A DNA stretch of 55,739 nt from Collinsella aerofaciens. Its GTDB lineage: Bacteria > Actinomycetota > Coriobacteriia > Coriobacteriales > Coriobacteriaceae. This document shows, one piece after another, positions 28,706 to 37,626 of the stretch. Under the pieces are notes generated by a model. That model ran no database searches. It was not told the DNA's origin and worked only from the letters and a program-made list of their open reading frames with translations. The first letter of the stretch is position 1, and each line of letters opens with the position of its first letter. The DNA lies in NCBI RefSeq assembly GCF_005845035.1, contig NZ_SPFO01000015.1, forward strand, positions 1-55,739. Reading direction: 5' to 3'. The position numbers were made by a program, and so were the translations under genes.

Positions 28706-29443
28706 TTGTTAGTACTTACTGATCAGCAGGCTGACGAGATATTGAGTCGCCTAACTTCCTATTGCAAAGAGTATTCCTTGAGCGTAACTGATGTTGAGCT
28801 GAGGAAATGTATTAAGCATTTGGATTTGGTTTTGGAAACAAATAAGACAACCAATCTCACCCGTATTCTCAACGTAGAAGATGCTGCAGTACTTCATATC
28901 CTCGACTCACTTGTTTTACTCCCCTATATCAATAAGGCTCCTGAGGGAGCTTTGCTCGATATGGGTACAGGTGCGGGCTTCCCTGGTATTCCGTTAACCA
29001 TAGCCACGCATCGTAAAGCTACTTATATTGACTCTGTTGGCAAGAAGGTTGATGCTGTCAATTCCTTTGTCCATGCTCTTGGATTGAAACATGCTCATGC
29101 GGTTCATGATCGTCTTGAAGAATATGCTCGAAGTCATAAGAAGCAGTTCTCTGTCGTAACCGCCCGCGCACTGGCCCCTCTACCGATTCTTGTTGAATAT
29201 GCAGCTCCGTTCCTCAAGGACGGAGGGCTATTTGTTATCACCAAGGGCAATCCATCTGATGAGGAGCTTGCCTCTGGCATGTCAGCAGCTAAGATTTGCG
29301 GATTCTCTTCGCTTCTGAATAACGCAATCGATTTACCAGAGGGCCTGGGCCACAGGGAGTTCATTGTTCTTAAGAAGAGTCATCCAGCATCTGTTTCATT
29401 GCCTCGTGCAAATGGCATGGCAAAGAAGAATCCGCTTGCCTAG
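28706..29443 (+). CDS. rsmG: 16S rRNA (guanine-N7) methyltransferase RsmG
   Basis: A 245-aa SAM-dependent methyltransferase that modifies G527 (E. coli numbering) of 16S rRNA. Motifs: TNLTRILNVEDAAVLHILDSL, the SAM-binding LLDMGTGAGFPGIPL, and VTARALAPLPILVEYAAPFL. The TTG at 28706 is chosen because AAAGGAG lies 6 bp upstream; the frame back to 28658 begins inside a terminator. Base composition drops here: 28801-28860 has 20 G+C in 60. It precedes parA and the parS cluster. Confidence 0.94.
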   Translation: MLVLTDQQADEILSRLTSYCKEYSLSVTDVELRKCIKHLDLVLETNKTTNLTRILNVEDAAVLHILDSLVLLPYINKAPEGALLDMGTGAGFPGIPLTIATHRKATYIDSVGKKVDAVNSFVHALGLKHAHAVHDRLEEYARSHKKQFSVVTARALAPLPILVEYAAPFLKDGGLFVITKGNPSDEELASGMSAAKICGFSSLLNNAIDLPEGLGHREFIVLKKSHPASVSLPRANGMAKKNPLA

Positions 29444-29444
29444 A

Positions 29445-29538
29445 TGTTTCACGTGAAACATAATAGATATTAACAACATGCAGTGTTTCACGTGAAACAT
29501 GGCGGTTGATATTGAATCGGAATGTTTCACGTGAAACA
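29445..29538. promoter_or_regulatory. Cluster of three perfect parS centromere sites
   Basis: TGTTTCACGTGAAACA occurs perfectly at 29445-29460, 29484-29499 and 29523-29538, with start-to-start spacing of exactly 39 bp each time. ParB binds these sites to form the segregation complex. They occupy the rsmG-parA spacer, just upstream of parA, and may also autoregulate the operon. Confidence 0.97.
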
Positions 29539-29577
29539 TCCTCCGTTTGACAGCTTTAATACACACCAGGAGGGACC

Positions 29578-30378
29578 GTGGGATTTCGCGACGTTAAGCG
29601 TTCTAAGAGCGCAAAAGACACGCGTATCATTGCAATCATCAATCAAAAAGGCGGCGTCGGTAAGTCAACGACGGCTGTAAACCTAGCTGCAGCACTGGGC
29701 GAGCAGGGTCGTAAAACTCTGATTGTCGATTTTGATCCGCAGGGAAACAGCACCAGTGGATTTGGAATTGAAAAAGAAGACCTTGATCACTGCATCTATG
29801 ATGCATTGCTGAATGATGTGTCGGCAGAATCGCTTGTTCTTGATACAAATTGCAAAAAGGTATTCGTAATTCCGGCTACAATTCAGCTTGCAGGCGCCGA
29901 AATTGAGCTCGTAAGCGCAATTGCTCGTGAAACCCGCCTCAAAGATTTGCTTGAGCCGATTCAGGACGAGTTCGATTTCATTTTCATTGACTGTCCTCCT
30001 TCGCTCGGCTTGCTTACCATCAACGCCTTGACAGCAGCAGACAGCGTTTTGATTCCAATCCAGTGCGAGTATTATGCACTCGAGGGCGTTACGAAGCTGC
30101 TTGAGTCAATGAAGATGGTCAAATCACGTCTGAATAAGGGCTTAGACACCTATGGCGTGCTTATGACTATGTATGACTCGCGTACTTCTCTGTCGAATCA
30201 GGTTGTTGAGGAGGTTCAATCGTACTTTGGTGCCAAGGCGTTTAAAACGCTGATCCCCCGTACGGTTAAAATCTCCGAAGCTCCGTCTTTTGGAGAACCG
30301 GTAATTACCTATGCACCTCAAAATAAGGGTGCAAAAGCGTATATGAACCTTGCAAAAGAGGTGATCAAGCGTGCCTAG
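29578..30378 (+). CDS. parA: Chromosome partitioning ATPase ParA/Soj
   Basis: A 266-aa ParA ATPase. The deviant Walker A is INQKGGVGKSTTAVNLAAAL (about residues 21-40), then VDFDPQGNSTSG and FIFIDCPPSLGLLTINAL. It has no N-terminal DNA-binding domain, only a short basic leader, as in chromosomal ParA. It drives segregation of ParB-parS complexes after origin firing. The GTG at 29578 follows an AGGAGG. It overlaps parB by 8 bp. Confidence 0.96.
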   Translation: MGFRDVKRSKSAKDTRIIAIINQKGGVGKSTTAVNLAAALGEQGRKTLIVDFDPQGNSTSGFGIEKEDLDHCIYDALLNDVSAESLVLDTNCKKVFVIPATIQLAGAEIELVSAIARETRLKDLLEPIQDEFDFIFIDCPPSLGLLTINALTAADSVLIPIQCEYYALEGVTKLLESMKMVKSRLNKGLDTYGVLMTMYDSRTSLSNQVVEEVQSYFGAKAFKTLIPRTVKISEAPSFGEPVITYAPQNKGAKAYMNLAKEVIKRA

Positions 30379-31276
30379 TGCAAAGAAACGTGGCGGATTG
30401 GGACGTGGACTCAATGCTTTGGTCTCAGAGGCCGAGTATGAGACCGGTAGTTCGGCTACATCGGCTTCAAAGGCTGCATCTGAAACGAAACTACCCATTG
30501 AGGATATTGTTCCCAACCCTAACCAGCCGCGAATTCACTTTAACGAAACTGAACTTCGCGAGTTGAGCGAGTCAATCCAAGAACATGGCGTTTTGCAGCC
30601 GCTATTGGTTCGCAAGCATGGAAACGGCTATGAGATCATCGCTGGTGAGCGTCGTTACCAGGCGTCAAAGCTTGCTGGTCTTGAGGAGCTGCCTGTCATC
30701 ATTAAAGATGTTAGTGATGAAGAGATGCTTGCTCTTGCTCTTATCGAAAACCTTCAGCGTTCTGATTTGAATCCCGTCGAAGAGGCTAAAGGCTATCGCC
30801 AGCTTATCGATGCCAGCGGTATGACCCAGGAAGCATTGTCGAGGGCAGTCAGCAAGTCACGCTCTGCAATTACAAACTCGCTACGCCTTCTCGATCTCCC
30901 CGAAGTTGTTCAGCAGATGATTTTTGAGGGCAAACTTACTGCTGGTCATGCACGTGCGATTCTTGCAGTTCCCTATGAGGATGCACGAATTCGACTAGCA
31001 GAGAAAGTTGTTGCGGAGGGCCTTTCCGTAAGAGCGACAGAAAATCTTGCTCCGTTGTTTTCTGCCAGAGAGACACCTAAAACGCCTAGACCTGCAACGC
31101 CTCAGTCTTTTAAAAAGGCTGCCCGTGTGCTTCGTCAGGTATTTAATACCAACGTGCGTGTGAAGAGCTCGCGAGGAAAGAATAAGATTGAGATTGAGTT
31201 TAAAGACGAGGAAGAGCTCTCTCGTATTCTTGGCGAAATGATTCAGTTTGATCAAGGAGGCCAAGATGAGGAATAA
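30371..31276 (+). CDS. parB: ParB/Spo0J centromere-binding protein
   Basis: 301 aa. The N-terminal CTPase/ParB domain has IVPNPNQPR and the GERRYQASKLAGLEELPVII box. The HTH region is near MTQEALSRAVSKSRSAITNSLRLLDLP, and the C-terminal dimerisation domain ends FKDEEELSRILGEMIQFDQ. It slides on parS DNA as a CTP-dependent clamp. The GTG at 30371 lies inside the parA end with GAGGTGATC before it. The order parA-parB next to parS is standard. Confidence 0.96.
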   Translation: MPSAKKRGGLGRGLNALVSEAEYETGSSATSASKAASETKLPIEDIVPNPNQPRIHFNETELRELSESIQEHGVLQPLLVRKHGNGYEIIAGERRYQASKLAGLEELPVIIKDVSDEEMLALALIENLQRSDLNPVEEAKGYRQLIDASGMTQEALSRAVSKSRSAITNSLRLLDLPEVVQQMIFEGKLTAGHARAILAVPYEDARIRLAEKVVAEGLSVRATENLAPLFSARETPKTPRPATPQSFKKAARVLRQVFNTNVRVKSSRGKNKIEIEFKDEEELSRILGEMIQFDQGGQDEE

Positions 31277-31520
31277 GATTTTAACAGCGATTGCATTGGC
31301 TACGACTGTCGCGGCTGGTGCCTTTGCTGGCTATAAGATCGCGACAGACGATGAACTGCGAGGTCGTTTGCTTCGTGGCGCGCAAGATATCGTCGATACT
31401 TCCAAAAAGAAAATGGATGTCATGACCGAAGATGTTGCCATGCGTACTGCTCAGGTAACGAAGAATCCCAAGATTAATCAAGGTTGGGTTAGCAACCAAT
31501 GGGAAAATGTAGGCTATTAG
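31266..31520 (+). CDS. Small single-pass membrane protein downstream of parB
   Basis: 84 aa with one N-terminal hydrophobic helix (ILTAIALATTVAAGAFAGYKI) and a charged helical remainder (SKKKMDVMTEDVAM). It resembles short YtxH-like proteins but no specific family is certain. The ATG at 31266 has AGGAGG and overlaps the parB end by 11 bp, so it is translated with parAB. The function is unknown; co-transcription with parAB may indicate a role near the origin, which is conjecture. Confidence 0.75.
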   Translation: MRNKILTAIALATTVAAGAFAGYKIATDDELRGRLLRGAQDIVDTSKKKMDVMTEDVAMRTAQVTKNPKINQGWVSNQWENVGY

Positions 31521-31547
31521 GTACCTAACAATTATTCAGTATATTCT

Positions 31548-31590
31548 AAGGGGTCCTTGTCTGATTCATGAGACAAGGACCCCTTATTTT
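31548..31590 (+). terminator. Terminator of the rsmG/parAB region
   Basis: AAGGGGTCCTTGTCT and AGACAAGGACCCCTT form a 15-bp stem, then ATTTT. Confidence 0.92.
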
Positions 31591-31639
31591 GGCCGTAAAA
31601 AAATGGGACAGGTAGCAGCTGATTCAAAATTAAGGTGAA

Positions 31640-31683
31640 TAAATGAAACGACCCCGGTTGCATATTCTGCAACCGGGGTCGTT
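31640..31683 (-). terminator. Terminator of rlmN
   Basis: AACGACCCCGGTTGCA and its perfect complement (31647-31683) surround a TATTC loop; the minus-strand side is followed by a T-rich stretch. Confidence 0.85.
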
Positions 31684-31686
31684 CGA

Positions 31687-31702
31687 TGTTTCACATGAAA
31701 CG
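31687..31702. promoter_or_regulatory. Degenerate parS-like site after rlmN
   Basis: TGTTTCACATGAAACG has two mismatches from the parS consensus and lies 2.1 kb from the perfect cluster. Confidence 0.6.
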
Positions 31703-31720
31703 TTTTGGGGTGCGACTCCC

Positions 31721-32773
31721 CTATGCGTTCTTCTGAACTTTGAAGCGCTGCTTCAGTTGTCCGCAAGCGGCGTCAATATCGTTACCACGGGAGTTACGAA
31801 TCGTGGTCTCGATGCCACGGGACTCAAGACGACGCTGAAGATCCTCAACCTTATGAATCGGCGACGGCTTGAGTGGGCTGCCCTCGATGTCGTTAAGCTG
31901 AATGAGGTTAACGTGGCACAGCGTTCCCTCGCAGAAGTCGCAGAGCGCCTGCATCTCGGGATTCGTATCGTTGACGCCTTCGATCATGGCATACTCATAG
32001 GTCGGGCGGCGGCCAGTCTTCTCGGTGTAGAGCTGAAGCGCTTCGTGAAGGCGAAGCAGCGTGTACTTCTTAACACCGGGCATGAGCTTATTGCGCGTCG
32101 ACTGGATGGCGGAATGCAGTGAAACAGCAAGCGTGAACTGCTCGGGGATGTCGGCAAATTTGCGAATACCGGGAATAACTCCACTGGTAGAGACGGTGAG
32201 GTGACGAGCACCGATACCGATGCCATCGGGGTCGTTGAGGATTCGCAACGCCTTGAGAACCTCGTCGTAGTTGGCAAACGGCTCGCCCTGGCCCATGAAG
32301 ACGACGCTCGTGGCGCGCTCGCCAAAGTCGTTGGATACATGAAGTACCTGGTCGACGATCTCTTGAGCGGTCAGAGAGCGCTTGAGGCCGTTGAGACCGG
32401 TAGCGCAAAAGGCGCAGCCCATGCCACAGCCTGCCTGGGTGGAAACGCAGACGGAAAGCTTGTTGCGACGGGGCATGCCGACAGTCTCGACGGAAACGCC
32501 GTCGTGGTATTCGAGCAGATACTTGCGCGAGCCATCTTTGGAAACTTGCTTGGTGAGTTCAGTCGGCGTGTCAAAGGCAAAAGCCTCTTTAAGCTGCTCG
32601 CGGAAAGCCTTGGGAAGGTTGGTCATATCGTCAAACGAACAAACGTTCTTCTCAAAGACCCATTCAATTAGCTGCTTCGCGCGGAAGGCGGGCTGGCCAA
32701 GTTCGGCCACGAGCTCGCGAATATCGTTTTGGCTCAAGTCGCGAATGTCCTGAGATTTAGTCCTGGGATTCAT
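31721..32773 (-). CDS. rlmN: Dual-specificity RNA methyltransferase RlmN
   Basis: A 350-aa radical-SAM enzyme that methylates C2 of A2503 in 23S rRNA and A37 in some tRNAs. The radical-SAM cluster motif is CGMGCAFCATG in the segment VCVSTQAGCGMGCAFCATGL. GEPFANYDEV is the SAM-binding GEP motif, and the catalytic C-terminal Cys lies in DIDAACGQLKQRF. The start ATG 32773 is followed by the usual HhH-like N-terminal accessory domain. It is divergent from ddl. Confidence 0.96.
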   Translation of the reverse strand: MNPRTKSQDIRDLSQNDIRELVAELGQPAFRAKQLIEWVFEKNVCSFDDMTNLPKAFREQLKEAFAFDTPTELTKQVSKDGSRKYLLEYHDGVSVETVGMPRRNKLSVCVSTQAGCGMGCAFCATGLNGLKRSLTAQEIVDQVLHVSNDFGERATSVVFMGQGEPFANYDEVLKALRILNDPDGIGIGARHLTVSTSGVIPGIRKFADIPEQFTLAVSLHSAIQSTRNKLMPGVKKYTLLRLHEALQLYTEKTGRRPTYEYAMIEGVNDTNPEMQALCDFCEGTLCHVNLIQLNDIEGSPLKPSPIHKVEDLQRRLESRGIETTIRNSRGNDIDAACGQLKQRFKVQKNA

Positions 32774-32858
32774 GGAAGCCTTTCGATTTTGGGGAAACGT
32801 AGAGGGTATCGCTACAATATGGTATCAGCTGCAGAAATTATAGAGGAGGAGTCTGCCC

Positions 32859-33824
32859 ATGCCGGGTAAAAGCCTAGAGAACATGCACGTAGCGGTCTTG
32901 GCGGGCGGTCATTCCGCTGAGCGCGAGATCTCGCTCAATTCGGGAAAGAACGTCGTGGTGGCACTGAAGGAAGCCGGCTACACCTCGGTGGAGCTGCTCG
33001 ACACGGCCGCTGATGACTTTATGGTAACCATGGCGACCGGCGGCTTTGACGTGGCGTTTATCGCCATGCACGGTGCCGGCGGCGAGGATGGTGCCATGCA
33101 GGGCGCCATGGAGACCCTGGGTATCCCCTACACGGCCTCGGGCGTGCTTGCCAGCGCCTGCGGTGCCGACAAGGAGGTCTCTAAGCTCCTGTACGCCAAG
33201 GCGGGCATTCCCATTGCCCCCGGCCTTGCGCTCGAGGTGGGCGATGAAGTCGATATCGATCATATCGTCGAGGTTTGTGGCGAGCGCTGCTTTGTGAAGC
33301 CGGCCGTCAACGGTTCCAGCTATGGCATTTCCCTGGTCCATGAGCCCTCCGAGCTGCCCGCGGCAATCGCCAAGGCGTTTGAGTACGGCGACAAAGTGCT
33401 GGTCGAGAAGTGCATCGAGGGTACCGAGATCACCGTTGGCGTATACGGTGAAGATGACGTGCGCGCCCTGCCGATTGTCGAGATCCGTAAGCCCGAGGAC
33501 TGCGAGTTCTACGATCTGGACGTGAAATATGTCGACCCTACGGACATCCATCGCATTCCGGCGCAGATTTCACCCGAGAACTATGCTCGTGCCCAGGAGC
33601 TTGCCTGTGCCGCTCACAAGGCCCTCGGTTGCCTGGGCATCTCGCGCAGCGATTTTATCGTGAGCGAGGACGGCCCCGTTATCCTCGAGACCAATACCAT
33701 TCCCGGCATGACCGATACGTCGCTGTATCCGGATGAGATCCGCCACACCGACGACATGACGTTCCCGCAGGTCTGTGACAGCCTAATCCGTATGGGTCTT
33801 CGTCGAGCGGGCATTGCATGCTAA
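32859..33824 (+). CDS. ddl: D-alanine--D-alanine ligase
   Basis: A 321-aa ATP-grasp ligase making the D-Ala-D-Ala dipeptide of peptidoglycan. Motifs: VAVLAGGHSAEREISLNSG, the KPAVNGSSYGISLV ATP-binding segment, EITVGVYG, and the metal-binding VILETNTIPGMTDTSLYP end. AGGAGGAG precedes the ATG at 32859. It overlaps the DnaQ-DinG gene by 7 bp. Confidence 0.96.
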   Translation: MPGKSLENMHVAVLAGGHSAEREISLNSGKNVVVALKEAGYTSVELLDTAADDFMVTMATGGFDVAFIAMHGAGGEDGAMQGAMETLGIPYTASGVLASACGADKEVSKLLYAKAGIPIAPGLALEVGDEVDIDHIVEVCGERCFVKPAVNGSSYGISLVHEPSELPAAIAKAFEYGDKVLVEKCIEGTEITVGVYGEDDVRALPIVEIRKPEDCEFYDLDVKYVDPTDIHRIPAQISPENYARAQELACAAHKALGCLGISRSDFIVSEDGPVILETNTIPGMTDTSLYPDEIRHTDDMTFPQVCDSLIRMGLRRAGIAC

Positions 33825-36712
33825 TCGAGGACGCGGTTTCGTCAGGAACGCCGCAGTTTGTCACCGACTCCTATGCCACGCTTGCCGAGCGCGCCAAAAC
33901 GCAGTCCTTCGGCCTTATCGAGGAAGATGTGATCGTCCTCGATACCGAGACCACGGGTCTTTCGGTGCAGGACAATGAGCTGATCGAGATCTCGGCGGCC
34001 CGCCTTTCGGGCCGCGAGGTCGTCGACCGCTTCGATACCTTCGTGCATCCCAAGCAACTGATTCCCGCCGAGATTACCGAGCTCACGAGCATTACAAATG
34101 CCGATGTGGTGGATGCCCCATCGGCCGTCGATGCCGTGGCTGCTCTCGCCGATTTTGTCGGCGGCTGCCCGGTGATTGCGCATAACGCCACCTTCGACCG
34201 TTCGTTTATCGAGTCGGTCAAGGGCGGTGTCAACGTCAGCGACATCTGGATTGATTCGCTGGCACTGTCGCGCATCGCACTTCCGCGCCTGGCCTCGCAC
34301 AAGCTGTCTTTTATGGCCGACCTGTTTGGCTGCGACTCGGTGTCGCACCGCGCCAACGCCGATGTCGACGCCCTGTGTGGCGTATGGCGCGTGTTGCTCG
34401 TGGCGCTCACCGACTTGCCCCAGGGCTTAATGGCGCGCTTGGCCGACATGCACCCCGACGTACCCTGGTCCTACCGTCCCATCTTCTCGTTCTTGGCGGG
34501 ACAGAATCCCGGTTCCATCTTCTCTCTCAGCGCCGCCCGCGCCGACGTACTCAAGGCCGATCGGGCCGATGATCGCGTTGATGCGGACGAGCTGCCGGTC
34601 CTTAAGATGCCGAGCCGCGAGGAAATCGAGGCGGACTATGCCCCGGGCGGCCTGGTCAATCGCATGTATCCCACGTATGAGCCGCGCGATGAGCAGATCG
34701 CGATGGCGCTCGAGGTCCGCGATGCGCTGGTCACGGGCACACATCGCGTAATTGAGGCGGGCACGGGCGTCGGCAAATCGATGGCCTATCTGGTGCCTTT
34801 TGCCGAGGCAGCACGCCGTAACAACATCACGGTTGGTATTGCGACCAAATCGAACAATCTTGCCGACCAGCTCATGTACCATGAGCTGCCAAAACTTGCC
34901 GAGCAACTGGACGGTGGCCTGTCATTTTGCGCTCTCAAGGGCTATGACCACTATCCGTGCCTGCGCAAGCTTGAGCGCATGAGCCGCAGCCAGGTCGAGA
35001 TTACCACCAAGCGCGATCCGGCGGACACGCTCACGGCGGTCGCGGTCATTATGGCGTACGTCTGCCAATCAGCCGATGGCGACCTCGACTCGCTCGGCAT
35101 TCGGTGGCGCAGCGTCAACCGCCCCGACTTTACGACGGCCTCGCGCGAGTGTGCTCGTCGCCTCTGCCCGTTTTTCCCTGATAAATGTTTGGTCCACGGC
35201 GCTCGCCGTCGTGCGGCGCATGCCGATGTGGTGGTCACCAACCATTCCCTGCTGTTCCGCAATGTCGCGGCCGAGGGCAGGATTTTACCTCCGATTCGTC
35301 ATTGGGTAATCGACGAGGCCCATTCCATCGAGCGCGAGGCGCGCCGTCAGTGGGCGCGCGTGGTGTCGGCGGACGAATCACGCGTTCTGTTTGAGCGCCT
35401 GGGTGGCTCGAGCACCGGCGCGCTAAGCCAGGTTTCCCGTGATTTGGCAACCTCCGAGGGCTCTACGCTCTATCTGGGCCTTACTGCCAAGGCAACGTCG
35501 ACGGTTGCGCGCGCGAGCATGACAATCGCCGACGTGTTCGATGGCGTTCGCGAGCTCGGTCGCCGTGCCCGTGGGGGTTATGACAATGCCAATCTATGGA
35601 TTGGCCCCGAGTTGCGCGAATCTGACGACTGGCATGATTTCTTGCAGTCGGCCTACACTGCCATCGACGCATTGGAACAGGCTGACAAGAGCGTCGACGC
35701 GCTGGTGCAAGCCGTCGCCGCCGACAAGCCCGAGGTTGTTGTCGACCTGGGTGATATTTCGCGCCGCCTGCACGAGCTGGCCGAGAACCTCAAACTCATC
35801 ATTGATGGCACCGATGAACACTACGTGTATTCGCTGCAGGTCAATCGCAGACTGCGTGCCGGCGGAGAGTCAATGACCGCAGAGCGCATCGACATTGGCG
35901 AGGCCTTGGCAACCGAGTGGCTGCCCGAGGTTCACACGGCTATCTTTGCCTCGGCGACCATGACGGTGTCCAAAAGCTTCGAACACTTTAACCACGCGGT
36001 CGGCCTCGATCGCATCGGTGCTTCAACATCCTCATCGCTGCACTTGGACTCGAGCTACGACTTCGATTCGAACATGGCTGTAGTCGTTGCGGGCGATATC
36101 CCCGATCCGCGCGATCGCGAGAGCTATCTTACGGCGCTCGAGCGCGTGCTGGTCGACGCCCATCTTGCCATGGGCGGATCGGTGCTCACACTGTTCACCA
36201 ATCGGCGCGACATGGAAGACCTGTACGCCCGCGTTGAGCCCAAGATGGCCCGTGCGGGTCTGGAGCTCAACTGCCAGCAGCGCAACTCATCTCCTCGTCG
36301 CCTGCGCGATCGGTTTATCAACGAGCCGACCTCGTCGCTTTTTGCGCTTAAGGCCTTCTGGGAGGGGTTCGACGCCAGCGGCGAGACGCTGCGCTGCGTC
36401 ATCATTCCCAAGCTGCCGTTCTCGAGTCCCACGGACCCGCTCTCGTGCGAGCGCAACCTGCGCGAAGACCGCGCTTGGGCGCGCTATTCGCTGCCCGAGG
36501 CAGTGCTCGAGGTCAAGCAGGCGGCCGGCCGCCTTATCCGCTCGTCGACCGATTGCGGCGTGCTGATTCTGGCCGACCCGCGCCTGGTGACGAAGGGCTA
36601 CGGAAAGAAGTTCTTAACGTCGCTGCCCACGAGCTCCTACCAGCGCATCGAATCGGCGCAGATCGGTCACTATCTGCAACTGTGGCGCGCACGCCACGAG
36701 CGGCGGCGCTAA
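33818..36712 (+). CDS. DnaQ-type exonuclease fused to DinG/XPD-like helicase
   Basis: 964 aa. Residues about 35-200 are a DEDDh 3'-5' exonuclease: VLDTETTGL, IAHNATFDRSF and HRANADVDAL. From about 275 there is a DinG-type superfamily 2 helicase: Walker A IEAGTGVGKSMAYLVP, then a cysteine set compatible with an iron-sulphur cluster (YPCLRKLERM, CARRLCPFFPDKC), the DEAH box WVIDEAHSIE, and C-terminal motifs ending LKQAAGRLIRSSTDCGVL-like (VKQAAGRLIRS). The same fusion is known in Firmicutes DinG. It likely unwinds and trims damaged or R-loop DNA. It starts within the ddl stop region, so it is co-expressed with ddl. Confidence 0.9.
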   Translation: MLIEDAVSSGTPQFVTDSYATLAERAKTQSFGLIEEDVIVLDTETTGLSVQDNELIEISAARLSGREVVDRFDTFVHPKQLIPAEITELTSITNADVVDAPSAVDAVAALADFVGGCPVIAHNATFDRSFIESVKGGVNVSDIWIDSLALSRIALPRLASHKLSFMADLFGCDSVSHRANADVDALCGVWRVLLVALTDLPQGLMARLADMHPDVPWSYRPIFSFLAGQNPGSIFSLSAARADVLKADRADDRVDADELPVLKMPSREEIEADYAPGGLVNRMYPTYEPRDEQIAMALEVRDALVTGTHRVIEAGTGVGKSMAYLVPFAEAARRNNITVGIATKSNNLADQLMYHELPKLAEQLDGGLSFCALKGYDHYPCLRKLERMSRSQVEITTKRDPADTLTAVAVIMAYVCQSADGDLDSLGIRWRSVNRPDFTTASRECARRLCPFFPDKCLVHGARRRAAHADVVVTNHSLLFRNVAAEGRILPPIRHWVIDEAHSIEREARRQWARVVSADESRVLFERLGGSSTGALSQVSRDLATSEGSTLYLGLTAKATSTVARASMTIADVFDGVRELGRRARGGYDNANLWIGPELRESDDWHDFLQSAYTAIDALEQADKSVDALVQAVAADKPEVVVDLGDISRRLHELAENLKLIIDGTDEHYVYSLQVNRRLRAGGESMTAERIDIGEALATEWLPEVHTAIFASATMTVSKSFEHFNHAVGLDRIGASTSSSLHLDSSYDFDSNMAVVVAGDIPDPRDRESYLTALERVLVDAHLAMGGSVLTLFTNRRDMEDLYARVEPKMARAGLELNCQQRNSSPRRLRDRFINEPTSSLFALKAFWEGFDASGETLRCVIIPKLPFSSPTDPLSCERNLREDRAWARYSLPEAVLEVKQAAGRLIRSSTDCGVLILADPRLVTKGYGKKFLTSLPTSSYQRIESAQIGHYLQLWRARHERRR

Positions 36713-37626
36713 AGCGGACAGACGAGGGTTTTTGCCATATCGCACAGGCGCTTTGACAGGGCGGGGTCATCCAAGATGTGGATGGCTCCGCCCGCTGCGA
36801 TTATCTGGCTCAGCAGCCAACGCTCGGAGCCGTAATGCACGGTTACCGTTGCCATGTCTGCCCCGCCGCGCTCGATTAGGGTGATGCCGGCCCAGTCCAG
36901 ATGCTCCGCCATATCGAATGGCATCAAGAGCTTTGCGCTGCGCTGCGTCCGGGCAAGGGAATCGCGGAGGGATGCGACGTCCGGTGTGTGAGGCACGACG
37001 GAGTCTTCCGTCAAGGCGAGTTCCTCGATTTTATCCATGCGATAGGTGCGCTGCTCATCGACTGTGATGTCCCAGGCAATCAGGTATGTTTGGTCGCCGT
37101 TTACCGTAATGCGCAAAGGGTCGACCAGACGCTCGCGTGGCCGCGCATCGTCCATCGAGCGATACGAGATGCGGCAACGAACACCGTCCTGAATGGCGCA
37201 GCTCAGCTGCTGCCAGTGCGACCCGTGGTTGACGGTGTCAAAGACGCGCTGGTTATAGCCGAGCTCTTCGGGTAGAAGGGCATGTCGAATCCGAGCTGCC
37301 GTTTGCGGCTCGATCCCCAACGATTCAAGTTCATGGTTGAGCACAGCGCCCTCGGCGGTACTCAGGCGCAACGGTAGCACACGCCCGGCGTCACCAGTGA
37401 GGGCCACACGCTCGCCGCGGCATTCGCAGATGATGCGCGCGCCCGATTCTCGGTCTGCGAGCGTCGAGACAATCTCGAGAATCTCGTCGAGCGACACCCC
37501 CGTGATGTCAAAGCGGCTGCAAATCTCGGTTCGTGTCATGCCGTTCTCGCCGGCGGCGTAGAGGGCCTCCATGATGTCGATGGCGCGCGAGAGTCTCTGC
37601 TCGCTGGTGAGTTTACGCACGGGCAT
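36709..37626 (-). CDS. WYL-domain transcriptional regulator, second of a pair
   Basis: 305 aa. An N-terminal winged helix (LSRAIDIMEALYAAGENGMTRTEICSRFDI), then a WYL domain (about 140-225) with RISYRSMDDARPRERLVDPLRI and TYLIAWDITVDEQRTYRMDKI, and a C-terminal WCX-like extension (VTVHYGSERWLL). Tandem WYL proteins in Actinomycetota include PafB and PafC, which activate DNA-damage genes. Homology to that pair is suggested by order and architecture but not proved. The ATG at 37626 overlaps the end of its partner by 14 bp. Its stop overlaps the convergent DnaQ-DinG stop by 4 bp. Confidence 0.85.
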   Translation of the reverse strand: MPVRKLTSEQRLSRAIDIMEALYAAGENGMTRTEICSRFDITGVSLDEILEIVSTLADRESGARIICECRGERVALTGDAGRVLPLRLSTAEGAVLNHELESLGIEPQTAARIRHALLPEELGYNQRVFDTVNHGSHWQQLSCAIQDGVRCRISYRSMDDARPRERLVDPLRITVNGDQTYLIAWDITVDEQRTYRMDKIEELALTEDSVVPHTPDVASLRDSLARTQRSAKLLMPFDMAEHLDWAGITLIERGGADMATVTVHYGSERWLLSQIIAAGGAIHILDDPALSKRLCDMAKTLVCPL

